From JAOSJT01 sp035362335 (lineage in GTDB: Bacteria; Bacteroidota; Ignavibacteria; SZUA-365), in NCBI GenBank assembly GCA_035362335.1, contig DAOSDL010000010.1, positions 1-64,000 of the forward strand: a stretch of DNA of 64,000 nucleotides, read 5' to 3'. The notes under the pieces are model-generated. The model did not search any database and was not told the origin of the DNA. It saw only the letters and a list, made by a program, of their open reading frames with translations. A program made the translations under genes and the position numbers. Shown here one piece after another: positions 44,602 through 53,237 of this stretch (within the stretch, counting starts at the first letter, position 1; the number at the start of each line of letters is the position of its first letter).

Positions 44602-47600
44602 TCACGAGATCATAAGAGACAGATCGTCCGCGGCTGTCGCTCCATTGCCGGGCTTGCTCCACACACGCTTCACCGCGCCGCCCTCGCCGGTCTGGCCGTT
44701 GACGATGATCTCGATGTCCTCCGGCGCGAGCACATGCCGGCAGTGCGGTGTTTCCTCCACCAGTTCGAGCGCCTCGAGCCACTCCCAGTCGATGCTGTGT
44801 TGCTCGTTGTAATGCCGCAGCGTGAAGTAGGAGATGCGGAATGATGTGAGGTTCTGGAAGAAATGCGATCCCTGCGATGGATCGATGATCATATTGGGCA
44901 GCGAGGTTTCGGCTATCGCGCCCGCGGAGGAGATGTCGGAGAAGCCCACGGGGATGCCGAGCGAGGGATCGGACGAACCCCAGCGTCCCGGCCCGATCAG
45001 CAGGTACGGAGTGCGAGCTCGCAGCAGCACCTGATTCATCGCCGAAATTTCCCGCACCATCGCGCGCGTGCGCATGGCGTCGAAGCTTTCCGGTTTCACA
45101 TAGATGATATGGCGCAAACGTGTGCTGCCATTTCCCAGGGCCTGCTCGCTGCGAAACAGCAGCGCCTCGCGTGGAATCGCGCCGAGATCCACCGTCACGC
45201 CGCCCTCCTGCTTCACCATCGGGCGAAGTTGCAGGAAGCTGAATTCGGCGGGGGCGGCGGCGCCGGCACCCAGGCGTACAGCGAATTCGATTTCCACCGG
45301 ACAATTCACGGCGGTTTCGCACATGGATACGAGCAAACGCACCGCTTCGTTGAGCGGTAGAATGTTGGATTTGAGAATGGGAGCGAAGGTGATCACGCGG
45401 GGACCGCTGCGCGATATGCCCTCGTACAGACGATCATCCTGTCCGGAATACGTGGAAGCGATGTGCTCCAGCGTGCCGTGCGCCTCGGCATCCGCAAGGC
45501 CGAGCAACACGAGGTTCTGATCCTCGCGCGGATACTTGCGCACCACATCGGACTCGAGATCCAGAGCGAAGAATTTCAACTGCGAATTGTTGAACAAGTC
45601 CTTCGTAGTTCCGAACTGCGGATACACGGCGGGATAGGCAGGACTGTACTGCAAGCTCGTTCCGCCGTCGACAATGGTTTTGCCCAAACCCAGCGCCAGA
45701 TTCACCACACCATCCTTCTGCTTCGCCTTGCCGAAGGGATAGTAGTTGAAGGAACGCGCCACACCGGAAACATGCGGGTAAAAATAGCGGCCATGCCGAT
45801 CGCCGGCGATTTCCTGAATCACCACGGCCATGCGCTCCTCTTCGATGCGATTGGCTGTGGCCTCGATGTAATTGCGCGCGGCCTTGAAATACGTGGATGC
45901 GTACACGTATTTGATGGCCTGGGTGAGATTGTGAAAACGCACCGAGGGATCGTGGCTGCTGTTGGGAATCATCACCGTGGCGTAAATGCCCGCGAAGGGC
46001 TGATACATCGCATCCTCCAGCAGCGACGACGAGCGCACCGCCAGCGGGAAGCGCGCCTTTTCCAGAATCGCGCGCACATCCCCCAGCACCGTGGGTGGCA
46101 GGTCGGCATGGAGAAAAGCCCGGAGAATTTCGCTGTCGGGGAGATTCTGTACAGCCAGATCCAGTAAATGATTCTGCTCCACAAACTGCGAAAACACATC
46201 CGTGCCCAGCACGATGGTCCGCGGTATGCTGATGCGCAAATCGGGGAAAAAATCCTTGCTGAGATATTTGCGGAGCAAATTGTCCGTGAAGGCGAGGCCG
46301 CGCCCCTTTCCTCCCAGCGAACCCGATCCGATGCGCACGAAGGTGTGCTCGAGATCGTAGTCGTTCCGGCTGAAGTCCTGTATCACGCCTTTCTGATCCT
46401 GCACCAGATGCTCGGTGATGGCGGAGAGGAGATAGGAGCGCAATTCTTCCAAATCCGCGAAAGCGCTGACCTTGACCGGCTTGAGTTTGTCGGCGAGTTG
46501 AAAGCGGGTGCGTGCGCGCAGCCAGTTGCTGAAGTGGTCGCGCTGCGCGTGATATTCGAGCGAAGGACCCGGAATGTACCGCAACCGCTCGCGCATCTCG
46601 CGTATCGAACGGGCGCGCGACACCTCGGTGCCGTCGGGCAGGCGAAAAACGAAATCCCCGAAACCGAAATTCCGCGTCATGAAATCGCTCAGCTCTTGCA
46701 GGAGCACGCGCGAACCTTTGTCCACAAATGCCAATCCCTCGTGCTCGATCTCCTGCCGCAGGTCGATGCTGGAGGATTGAATCAGTATGGGCAACTCCGG
46801 ATTCACGCCGCGCGCTTCGCGGGCCAGCAGCAGTCCCGCGCGCGGATCGGTCGCGCCGCCGCGCTCGAAGGAAAGATCGGAGATCACGCCCAGCATGGTT
46901 TCGCCATAGCGACGGAGCAGTTGCGAGGCCTCTTCGTAATTGCGCGCGAGCAGGATTTTCGGGCGTGCGCGCTGCCGCAGCAATTTGTCCGCGAAATTCC
47001 GTCCCTCCTCGATCAACGCCTGCACCTGCGTAATGAGTTCGGCGTAAATCAAAGGCAGGTAGGAGGAGTAAAACCAGGGCGAATCCTCCACCAGCATGAT
47101 GGAACGCACACCGAACTCCAGGCAGTCCACCGGCGCGTTGCGCACATCCTCGTACAATTTGATGATGGCGAGGAACAGCGTGCGGTCGCCCGCCCAGATG
47201 AACACATTGTCGAAGCGGGCGGTGTCGGCACTTTTCAGAAAAAGGTCGAATTCGGCGGACTGGAAGGAGAGCAGAAAAAGCGGGATGTCCGGATGCGCGT
47301 GTTTCATCGTTGCGCAAAACGAGGCCAGATCCATGTCGCCCAGGCGCAACATGCTCAGCACCAGATCGAAATCCCGCGACTCCATCAGGCGCAAGGCCTC
47401 CTCGCCCGAACTCACGCGCGTGATATGCGGCGCGTAATGCAGGTTCAGCTCGGAGTATTCGTTGAACAGCGCCTCGGTAAGCTGACCGTCCTCCACCACG
47501 GTGTAGTAGTCGTAAAGACTCGACACCAACAGGATGTTGTTCACGCGCACGCGCATGAGGTCTTTGAAATCGAGACGCACGCCGCCTTCCTGCCGCGTGT

Positions 47601-47658
47601 GCCCACTTTCGCGCGCGATGATGCGCCCGACCTCGTCCTGATGAAGCAGTGGATCCAT
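44602..47658 (-). CDS. Two-receiver/PEP-synthase-type ATP-grasp protein, paralogue B
   Basis: A 1018-residue paralogue of the protein at 33774-36785 with the same domain order. Receiver 1 (about 40-170) again has Met (M103, FDLVLSML) at the phospho-acceptor site. Receiver 2 (about 185-320) keeps E191-D192, Asp261 (GVISDLSF), Ser295 and Lys314. The ATP-grasp domain has GSLGGKGRGLAF, VRSSSLLED, VIQEIAG, LALGLGKTIVDGG, EIEFAV and FLQLRPM. The C-terminal module has GPGRWGS (889-895) and SQGSHFFQNL. It lacks the phosphohistidine and PEP-binding domains. Its start lies 17 bases after the stop of the second glutamate dehydrogenase on the same strand, so the two are almost certainly one operon. Confidence 0.88.
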   Translation of the reverse strand: MDPLLHQDEVGRIIARESGHTRQEGGVRLDFKDLMRVRVNNILLVSSLYDYYTVVEDGQLTEALFNEYSELNLHYAPHITRVSSGEEALRLMESRDFDLVLSMLRLGDMDLASFCATMKHAHPDIPLFLLSFQSAEFDLFLKSADTARFDNVFIWAGDRTLFLAIIKLYEDVRNAPVDCLEFGVRSIMLVEDSPWFYSSYLPLIYAELITQVQALIEEGRNFADKLLRQRARPKILLARNYEEASQLLRRYGETMLGVISDLSFERGGATDPRAGLLLAREARGVNPELPILIQSSSIDLRQEIEHEGLAFVDKGSRVLLQELSDFMTRNFGFGDFVFRLPDGTEVSRARSIREMRERLRYIPGPSLEYHAQRDHFSNWLRARTRFQLADKLKPVKVSAFADLEELRSYLLSAITEHLVQDQKGVIQDFSRNDYDLEHTFVRIGSGSLGGKGRGLAFTDNLLRKYLSKDFFPDLRISIPRTIVLGTDVFSQFVEQNHLLDLAVQNLPDSEILRAFLHADLPPTVLGDVRAILEKARFPLAVRSSSLLEDAMYQPFAGIYATVMIPNSSHDPSVRFHNLTQAIKYVYASTYFKAARNYIEATANRIEEERMAVVIQEIAGDRHGRYFYPHVSGVARSFNYYPFGKAKQKDGVVNLALGLGKTIVDGGTSLQYSPAYPAVYPQFGTTKDLFNNSQLKFFALDLESDVVRKYPREDQNLVLLGLADAEAHGTLEHIASTYSGQDDRLYEGISRSGPRVITFAPILKSNILPLNEAVRLLVSMCETAVNCPVEIEFAVRLGAGAAAPAEFSFLQLRPMVKQEGGVTVDLGAIPREALLFRSEQALGNGSTRLRHIIYVKPESFDAMRTRAMVREISAMNQVLLRARTPYLLIGPGRWGSSDPSLGIPVGFSDISSAGAIAETSLPNMIIDPSQGSHFFQNLTSFRISYFTLRHYNEQHSIDWEWLEALELVEETPHCRHVLAPEDIEIIVNGQTGEGGAVKRVWSKPGNGATAADDLSLMIS

Positions 47659-47675
47659 TGCCACGCGCCGTACCG

Positions 47676-48962
47676 CTACACCCAACCGCGCAATTTACAG
47701 GCTTCGGCCACGCGCGCGATGGCGATCATGTAGGCCGCCTCGCGCATGGGAATGCCGCGGCGATGCGCCATGCCCGACACAGCGAAGTACGCATCGGTCA
47801 TTTTCGCATCCAACTTGCTGATCACCTCGTCCTTGGTCCAGAAATAGTTCATGTTGCTCTGCACCTGCTCGAAGTAACTGCACGTGACGCCGCCGGCATT
47901 GGCCAGAAAATCGGGAACCACCCAGATACCGCGTTCGCGAATGGTGACGTCGGCTACGGGCGTGGTGGGACCGTTCGCGCCTTCGGCAATGATTTTCACG
48001 GCCGGATGGATGAGCTTGGCGCTGTCGCGGTTGATCTGATTCTCGAGCGCGGCGGGAATCAGCACGTCCACTTCCTGCGCTATCCACTCCTCGCCGGGCA
48101 GCACGTCGTAACCCGCCTCCTGCGCCTTGTCCTTGCTGATTTCGCCGTAGGAATTGGTCATGCCGCGCAATTCCTTGAGATTGATGCCGTCGCGCTTCCT
48201 GAAGGCGAAGGATGTCTGTTCCTTCTGATCCCAGCTCGACACGCAAAGCGTTTTTCCACCATAGTAGTCCAGCAATTCGATGGCATACTGCGCCACGTTG
48301 CCGAAGCCCTGCACCGACGCGGTCGCTTGCGTGATCGGGATGCCCAGTTCCTGCAAGGCTTCGCGCACGGTGTAAATCACCCCATAGCCCGTTGCCTCGG
48401 TGCGGCCGAGGGAGCCGCCCAGACCGATGGGTTTGCCGGTGATGAAGCCCGGCGCCTTGCGGCCGGTGACGCGTTCATACTCGTCGAGCATCCAGATCAT
48501 GTGCTGCGAGGAGGTCATCACATCGGGCGCGGGCACATCGCGGTCGGGCCCGAGCACGTCCACCAGTCCGCGCACCCAGCCACGGCACAGCGCCTCCTGC
48601 TCGCGCATCGAGAGATTGTGCGGATCGCACACCACGCCGCCCTTGCCGCCGCCGAGGGGAATGTCGACCACAGCGGTTTTCCACGTCATCCACATCGACA
48701 GCGCGCGGATGGTGTCGGCGGTTTCCTGCGGATGAAAACGCACACCGCCTTTGCACGGCCCGCGCGCACTGTTGTGCAAAATGCGATAGCCGCGGAACAC
48801 GCGGTACGAGCCGTCGTCCATGCGGATCGGAATGTTGAAATGCACCTCCTTGTCGGGCACGCGCAACAAGGCACGCGTTGCCTCGTCCAATCCAAGCTTT
48901 TCCGCGACCGTGTCGAATTGCTGCTGCGCCATCTTATAGGGATTGAAGGACTCGGTGTTCAT
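47676..48962 (-). CDS. Glutamate dehydrogenase, second type (Glu/Leu/Phe/Val family)
   Basis: A 428-residue dehydrogenase of the NAD-type/archaeal-like glutamate dehydrogenase group. It shows VHFNIPIRMDDGSYRVFRGYR, GPCKGGVRFHPQ, the catalytic lysine in PLGGGKGGVVCDP, PAPDVMTSSQHMIWMLDEY, the nucleotide motif VQGFGNVAQYA and PDFLANAGGVTCSYFEQVQ. It differs clearly from the gdhA product at 37382 in length and subfamily. The start follows AGGAG (CTCAGGAGAAGCGGA). It is followed by ATP-grasp paralogue B and is divergent from paralogue C. Leucine or phenylalanine dehydrogenases have similar folds, but the motifs favour glutamate. Confidence 0.92.
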   Translation of the reverse strand: MNTESFNPYKMAQQQFDTVAEKLGLDEATRALLRVPDKEVHFNIPIRMDDGSYRVFRGYRILHNSARGPCKGGVRFHPQETADTIRALSMWMTWKTAVVDIPLGGGKGGVVCDPHNLSMREQEALCRGWVRGLVDVLGPDRDVPAPDVMTSSQHMIWMLDEYERVTGRKAPGFITGKPIGLGGSLGRTEATGYGVIYTVREALQELGIPITQATASVQGFGNVAQYAIELLDYYGGKTLCVSSWDQKEQTSFAFRKRDGINLKELRGMTNSYGEISKDKAQEAGYDVLPGEEWIAQEVDVLIPAALENQINRDSAKLIHPAVKIIAEGANGPTTPVADVTIRERGIWVVPDFLANAGGVTCSYFEQVQSNMNYFWTKDEVISKLDAKMTDAYFAVSGMAHRRGIPMREAAYMIAIARVAEACKLRGWV

Positions 48963-49045
48963 TCCGCTTCTCCTGAGGGATGGGTGATGGACTGTTCGCC
49001 GGACGTCGTCCCCCTACGGGGTACATTGACGGATGTAGGCGCAAG

Positions 49046-49060
49046 GTAGGGATTTTCCCA
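49046..49060. promoter_or_regulatory. Imperfect GTAGGGA..TTCCC site between second GDH gene and paralogue C
   Basis: GTAGGGATTTTCCCA resembles the gdhA palindrome (GTAGGGAATTCCCTAC) but with one extra central base and a truncated right arm. It is in the divergent region 48963-49168, between the second glutamate dehydrogenase gene and paralogue C. The resemblance could be chance; a shared regulator is a hypothesis. Confidence 0.3.
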
Positions 49061-49109
49061 TTCATTCTCAATTCCGCATCGCTTTCTCTCAAATGAATGC
49101 CGGCGGGGG

Positions 49110-49139
49110 TTTGGGCTTGATGGCGCAATGCGTATTTTG
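49110..49139 (+). promoter_or_regulatory. Bacteroidota-type promoter for paralogue C
   Basis: TTTG (49110-49113), 19 bases, then TATTTTG (49133-49139), one base shorter than TAnnTTTG. The predicted transcript would begin around 49146, leaving a short leader before the ATG at 49169 and almost none before 49154, which favours 49169 as the start. Confidence 0.45.
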
Positions 49140-49168
49140 CCCGCGTTCCCACAATGCGGACGGCCTTC

Positions 49169-52100
49169 ATGAACAAGGACAAATCACTCGGCGACTTGCT
49201 TTACGCCCTCGGCGAACGGGCGAAGGAGCTCAACTGCCTCTACCATGTCGAGGAGGTGCTCGCGGGGCAGGACAAAACGCTCGACGACATTTTCAACGGC
49301 GTCATCGCCGCCATTCCTCCGGGCTGGCAGTATCCCGACGTGTGCCGCGTGCGCGTGCTTTTCGGCCAGCGCGCGTGGACTTCGCCCGATTTTCACGAAA
49401 CACCCTGGGTGCTCTCCGCCAACATCGCCATACAGGACAGGGTGGAGGGCCGGCTGGAGGTGTTTTACATCAGCGAGGTGCGCCTGGCCGACGAAGGGCC
49501 CTTTCTCAACGAGGAGCGCCGCCTCATCGCCACCATTGCCGAGCGACTCGGACATTACATTCAGCATCAACGTCTGAAGAATGTGTTCCACGAATGGCAG
49601 GTGATGAAAGAGCAGCTTGCGGAAAAAAAGCGCTCCGAGTGGAAAGTGATTCTCGAAATGCTGCGCCGCACCGACCAAAACCTCTACACGCGCATTTCAC
49701 GCAAAATGCTCAACCGCATGTGCTGGGCCGGCATCACCCCCGCCTGTGAGTTGATGCAGCGCTTCAGCGCGCGCAGAAGCGACGACTTCGACGATGTGTT
49801 CACCGAAAGCAACCGTCCCCGGCAGCGCGAGGAGTTGCACGACTTCATCGCGTCGGGCGACGATATTTTCCGCATCGCCACCGAGCACCTGAGCGAAGAG
49901 GAAATCCTGCATCTGATCCAGAAATGGATCAAGGACGACAAGGCCTCCTTTCTCGTCAACACGATGGAGAATCTCGACACCTCGCTGGCCGAAATCGTGG
50001 ACGCCATCAGCAAGTACTACCACATTTTTCCCGAAGGCATCGAGCTGTCGCCCTCCACCGAAATGGGACTGCGCGTCTCCTTGATCCGCCGTTTCTTCAC
50101 CGAGCAGTTACCCTACATCAATGTGGCGAAGTGGTATCTGGAAATCCGCGACTTCTTCGAACTCACCAAGCACATCATTTTTCATCAAAAAAGTCACGGC
50201 AAACTCGGCGGCAAAAGTTCGGGCCTCTTCCTCGGCTGGCATATTATCCGCAGGGAAATGGAGCAAACCGGGCGCTTCAGCAATGTGAAGATGCCGAAGA
50301 CCTGGTACATCACCTCCGATGGCATTCTGAGCTTCATTCACTACAACAATCTCGAAGAGGTGTTCAATCAGAAATACCTCGACATCGAGCAGGTGCGCGA
50401 GGAATACCCTTCCATCATTCAAGTGTTCAAAAATTCCTACTTCGCACCCGAAATGGTGCGCGGTCTGTCCATGGCGCTGGACGACTTCGGCGATACGCCG
50501 CTGATCGTCCGCAGCTCCAGTTTGCTTGAAGACAGCATGAATGCCGCTTTTTCCGGCAAGTATAAAAGTCTCTTCCTCGCCAATGCCGGCAGCAAGGCCG
50601 AGCGCATGGCGGCGCTGCAGGATGCCATCGCCGAGGTGTACGCGTCCACCTTCGGGCCCGACCCGATCGAATACCGAGCCGAGCGCGGGTTGCTCGATTT
50701 CCACGAGGAAATGGGCATCATGATTCAGCAGGTAGTGGGTACGCGTGTGGGCCGCTACCTCATGCCGGCCTGGTCGGGTGTGGCCTTCAGCAACAACGAA
50801 TTCCGCTGGTCGCCCCGCATCCTCCGCGAGGATGGATTGATCCGCCTCGTGCCCGGCCTCGGCACACGCGCCGTGGATCGCATCGGCGACGACTACCCCG
50901 TGCTGCTCGCCCCCGGCCAACCCAGTCTGCGCGTGAACATTACACCAGACGAAATTGTCCGTTATTCTCCCAAGAAAATCGACGTGATCAATCTCGAGAG
51001 CGGCGCCTTCGAGACGGTGGACATTCTGGATTTGCTCCGCGAAGCGGGCAACGACTACCCGGGCATCAACCTGCTCGTATCGCACTACGACGGCGACATC
51101 ATCCGGCAGCCCTTCGGTTTTGAATTGGATTTCGAGCGCGATGTGTACGCGGTGACCTTCAACGGACTGATCAATGGCACCAAGTACATCAACACCATCT
51201 GGGATATGGTGCGTCTGTTGCAGGAAAAACTTGAAACGCCGGTGGACATAGAGTTCGCCTGCGACGGCAAGGACATTTACCTGCTGCAATGCCGGCCACA
51301 GAGCTTCACGCGGCACAACCTTCCCGCGCCCATTCCGCAGGATTTACCGCAGCGCAGCAAGGTGTTCACCGCCAACCGCTACGTGTCCAACGGCATCATC
51401 CCCGACATCACGCATGTAGTGTATGTGGATCCCGACCGCTATTCGGCCTTGCCCGAACGCATCGACCTGATCACCATCGGGCGCATCGTGGGCAAGCTCA
51501 ACAACATTCTGCCCAAGCGCCGCTTCATCCTCATGGGACCCGGACGCTGGGGCAGCCGCGGCGACATCAAGCTCGGCGTGAGCGTGACCTACTCCGACAT
51601 CAACAACACGTCAGCGTTGATTGAAATCGCCAAGGCGCAGGGCAACTACGTGCCAGATCTCTCCTTCGGTACGCATTTTTTCCAGGATCTGGTGGAGGCC
51701 TCCATCCGCTATCTGCCGGTGTATCCGGACGATGAGCATGTGCTGTTCAATCAGACTTTTTTCACACACAGCAGGAACCTCCTCCCCGAGTTGCTTCCGG
51801 ACTACGCCATGTACGCGGATTGCATCACGGTGATCGACGTTCCGGGCGCGACCGACGGCAAGGTGTTGCACATTCACATGAACGCCGATCTCGAACAGGC
51901 GGTGGCCTTTCTCGGCGAGCGCACCACCGTGCAGGTGGAGCACCTCGACATCGTTGCCGCACCTGCACAACTCAACGGCGAGCACTGGGAATGGCGCAGC
52001 CGCATGGCCGATCGCATCGCGTCGTCGCTCGATGGCCGTCAGTACGGGGTGAAGGGATTGTACATTTTTGGCAGCACGAAAAACGGATCCGCTGGTCCCG

Positions 52101-52360
52101 GAAGCGACATCGACTTGCTGGTACACGTGCAGAAGCAGGAGGGCGAAGAGACGGAGCAATTACGCCGATGGTTCGAGGGGTGGAGTCTTTGCCTGGCGGA
52201 ACTCAACTTCCTCCGCACGGGCTACCGCATCGATGCCCTGCTCGACGTGCATTACGTCACCGATGAGGATATCGCGAGACAGAACAGTTTCGCCATGAAA
52301 ATCGGCGCTGTCACCGACGCCGCACGGCCGCTACGCTTGCGATCCGCCGCGGAGTGGTGA
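49169..52360 (+). CDS. GAF-like/ATP-grasp/nucleotidyltransferase fusion protein, paralogue C
   Basis: A 1063-residue protein of unknown function (ATG 49154 is an alternative start). Residues about 15-135 are a GAF-like sensor of a type seen in histidine kinases (ELNCLYHVEEVLAGQ, IPPGWQYPDV, NEERRLIATIAERLG). The ATP-grasp domain spans about 340-715: GKLGGKSSGLFL, VRSSSLLED (447-455), IMIQQVVG, LVPGLGTRAVD, DIEFACDG, YLLQCRP. The module shared with paralogues A and B follows: GPGRWGS (790-796), SFGTHFFQDL. A Pol-beta-type nucleotidyltransferase domain ends the protein: FGSTKNGSAGPGSDIDLLV with G968-S969, Asp980 and Asp982, and a plausible third Asp near 1022-1026. No receiver, phosphohistidine or PEP-binding domain is present. 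Divergent from the second glutamate dehydrogenase. Confidence 0.88.
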   Translation: MNKDKSLGDLLYALGERAKELNCLYHVEEVLAGQDKTLDDIFNGVIAAIPPGWQYPDVCRVRVLFGQRAWTSPDFHETPWVLSANIAIQDRVEGRLEVFYISEVRLADEGPFLNEERRLIATIAERLGHYIQHQRLKNVFHEWQVMKEQLAEKKRSEWKVILEMLRRTDQNLYTRISRKMLNRMCWAGITPACELMQRFSARRSDDFDDVFTESNRPRQREELHDFIASGDDIFRIATEHLSEEEILHLIQKWIKDDKASFLVNTMENLDTSLAEIVDAISKYYHIFPEGIELSPSTEMGLRVSLIRRFFTEQLPYINVAKWYLEIRDFFELTKHIIFHQKSHGKLGGKSSGLFLGWHIIRREMEQTGRFSNVKMPKTWYITSDGILSFIHYNNLEEVFNQKYLDIEQVREEYPSIIQVFKNSYFAPEMVRGLSMALDDFGDTPLIVRSSSLLEDSMNAAFSGKYKSLFLANAGSKAERMAALQDAIAEVYASTFGPDPIEYRAERGLLDFHEEMGIMIQQVVGTRVGRYLMPAWSGVAFSNNEFRWSPRILREDGLIRLVPGLGTRAVDRIGDDYPVLLAPGQPSLRVNITPDEIVRYSPKKIDVINLESGAFETVDILDLLREAGNDYPGINLLVSHYDGDIIRQPFGFELDFERDVYAVTFNGLINGTKYINTIWDMVRLLQEKLETPVDIEFACDGKDIYLLQCRPQSFTRHNLPAPIPQDLPQRSKVFTANRYVSNGIIPDITHVVYVDPDRYSALPERIDLITIGRIVGKLNNILPKRRFILMGPGRWGSRGDIKLGVSVTYSDINNTSALIEIAKAQGNYVPDLSFGTHFFQDLVEASIRYLPVYPDDEHVLFNQTFFTHSRNLLPELLPDYAMYADCITVIDVPGATDGKVLHIHMNADLEQAVAFLGERTTVQVEHLDIVAAPAQLNGEHWEWRSRMADRIASSLDGRQYGVKGLYIFGSTKNGSAGPGSDIDLLVHVQKQEGEETEQLRRWFEGWSLCLAELNFLRTGYRIDALLDVHYVTDEDIARQNSFAMKIGAVTDAARPLRLRSAAEW

Positions 52361-52374
52361 AGCCGGCGCCGCTC

Positions 52375-53235
52375 CTACAGCAATTCCCGCTCCGCCGTTT
52401 CCGGTGATGCGCTGTCGAAACGCACCAGAGCCAATTCCCTTCCGCGATGCGCGGCCGAATAGCACCAGGTGTCGCCGAGCCGCTGCTTCCACGCGCCGGT
52501 GATCGAGGCGGATTCGTGCACATGGCCATGCAGGGTGATGCGCGGACCCTTGGCGAGAATGAAGCGCCGCAACGCGATACTGCCGATATGCGTGTCGAGA
52601 GGCACGTGATCCACCATTTTGCCATCCAACGCCGCGCGGTCCAGATCCGTGTCGTACGGGGGCGTGTGGAACAGCATTATGCTGTTTGCGAAATTCATTC
52701 CCGCCGTCCACTCCTCGAGATCGGCAGCAATGGTGCGCCGGGCGACTTCGCACTCGTCCACCTCTGTGGTGAACATGCCGTCCTCGGGAGCAATGCAGCC
52801 GGGATCGACATAGTGTGACACATCGTAGCGCTCCCAGTCCTTGAGGCGGAACGGCGTAGGCGGCACGTACGCGTAACCGAACACCTCGAGATCGCCGACT
52901 GGAACGCGTCGTCCGTGTGCGTAGCGCAACAGCCCCTCACTCTCCGCGAGCAGCAGTTCGCCTTCATGGCCGCGCGCGTCGTCATTGCCGAGAATCAGGA
53001 ATACCTCGGGATAGGCGCTGCCCAGGCGCTGAGCCAGCGCACGCCATGCGGGAAGGAAGTAGCCGTGGAAAAAATCCTGAACATCCGGATAGAGGTCACG
53101 CGCCGAGCGACGCGCCGACGGATAGAGATCGCCACCGAGAAATACCGCCGCGGGCGCCTCGTCGGCGATGGCTGCGAACAACGCCTCGTAGCGATGCCGA
53201 TGGCCGTGGAGATCCGAAACGAAGAAACAGCGCAT
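52375..53235 (-). CDS. Calcineurin-like metallophosphoesterase
   Basis: A 286-residue phosphoesterase. The dinuclear metal site is visible as SDLHGH (residues 7-12), GGDLYP, LGNDDARGHEGEL (GND-x-D/E variant), a histidine in LFHTPPYDTDLD and LHGHVHESASI. All key residues are present. There is no signal peptide, so it is cytoplasmic; the substrate is unknown. It lies 14 bases from the convergent end of paralogue C and is followed at 2 bases, in its own direction upstream, by the outer-membrane-like gene (53238-53867), so those two may be cotranscribed. Confidence 0.85.
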   Translation of the reverse strand: MRCFFVSDLHGHRHRYEALFAAIADEAPAAVFLGGDLYPSARRSARDLYPDVQDFFHGYFLPAWRALAQRLGSAYPEVFLILGNDDARGHEGELLLAESEGLLRYAHGRRVPVGDLEVFGYAYVPPTPFRLKDWERYDVSHYVDPGCIAPEDGMFTTEVDECEVARRTIAADLEEWTAGMNFANSIMLFHTPPYDTDLDRAALDGKMVDHVPLDTHIGSIALRRFILAKGPRITLHGHVHESASITGAWKQRLGDTWCYSAAHRGRELALVRFDSASPETAERELL

Positions 53236-53237
53236 GG

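Noticed and set aside
45434..47317. A 627-codon minus-strand frame overlapping paralogue B
   Set aside because: Same strand but different frame, Arg/Ala-rich, no recognisable domain; the paralogue B frame carries all the motifs.
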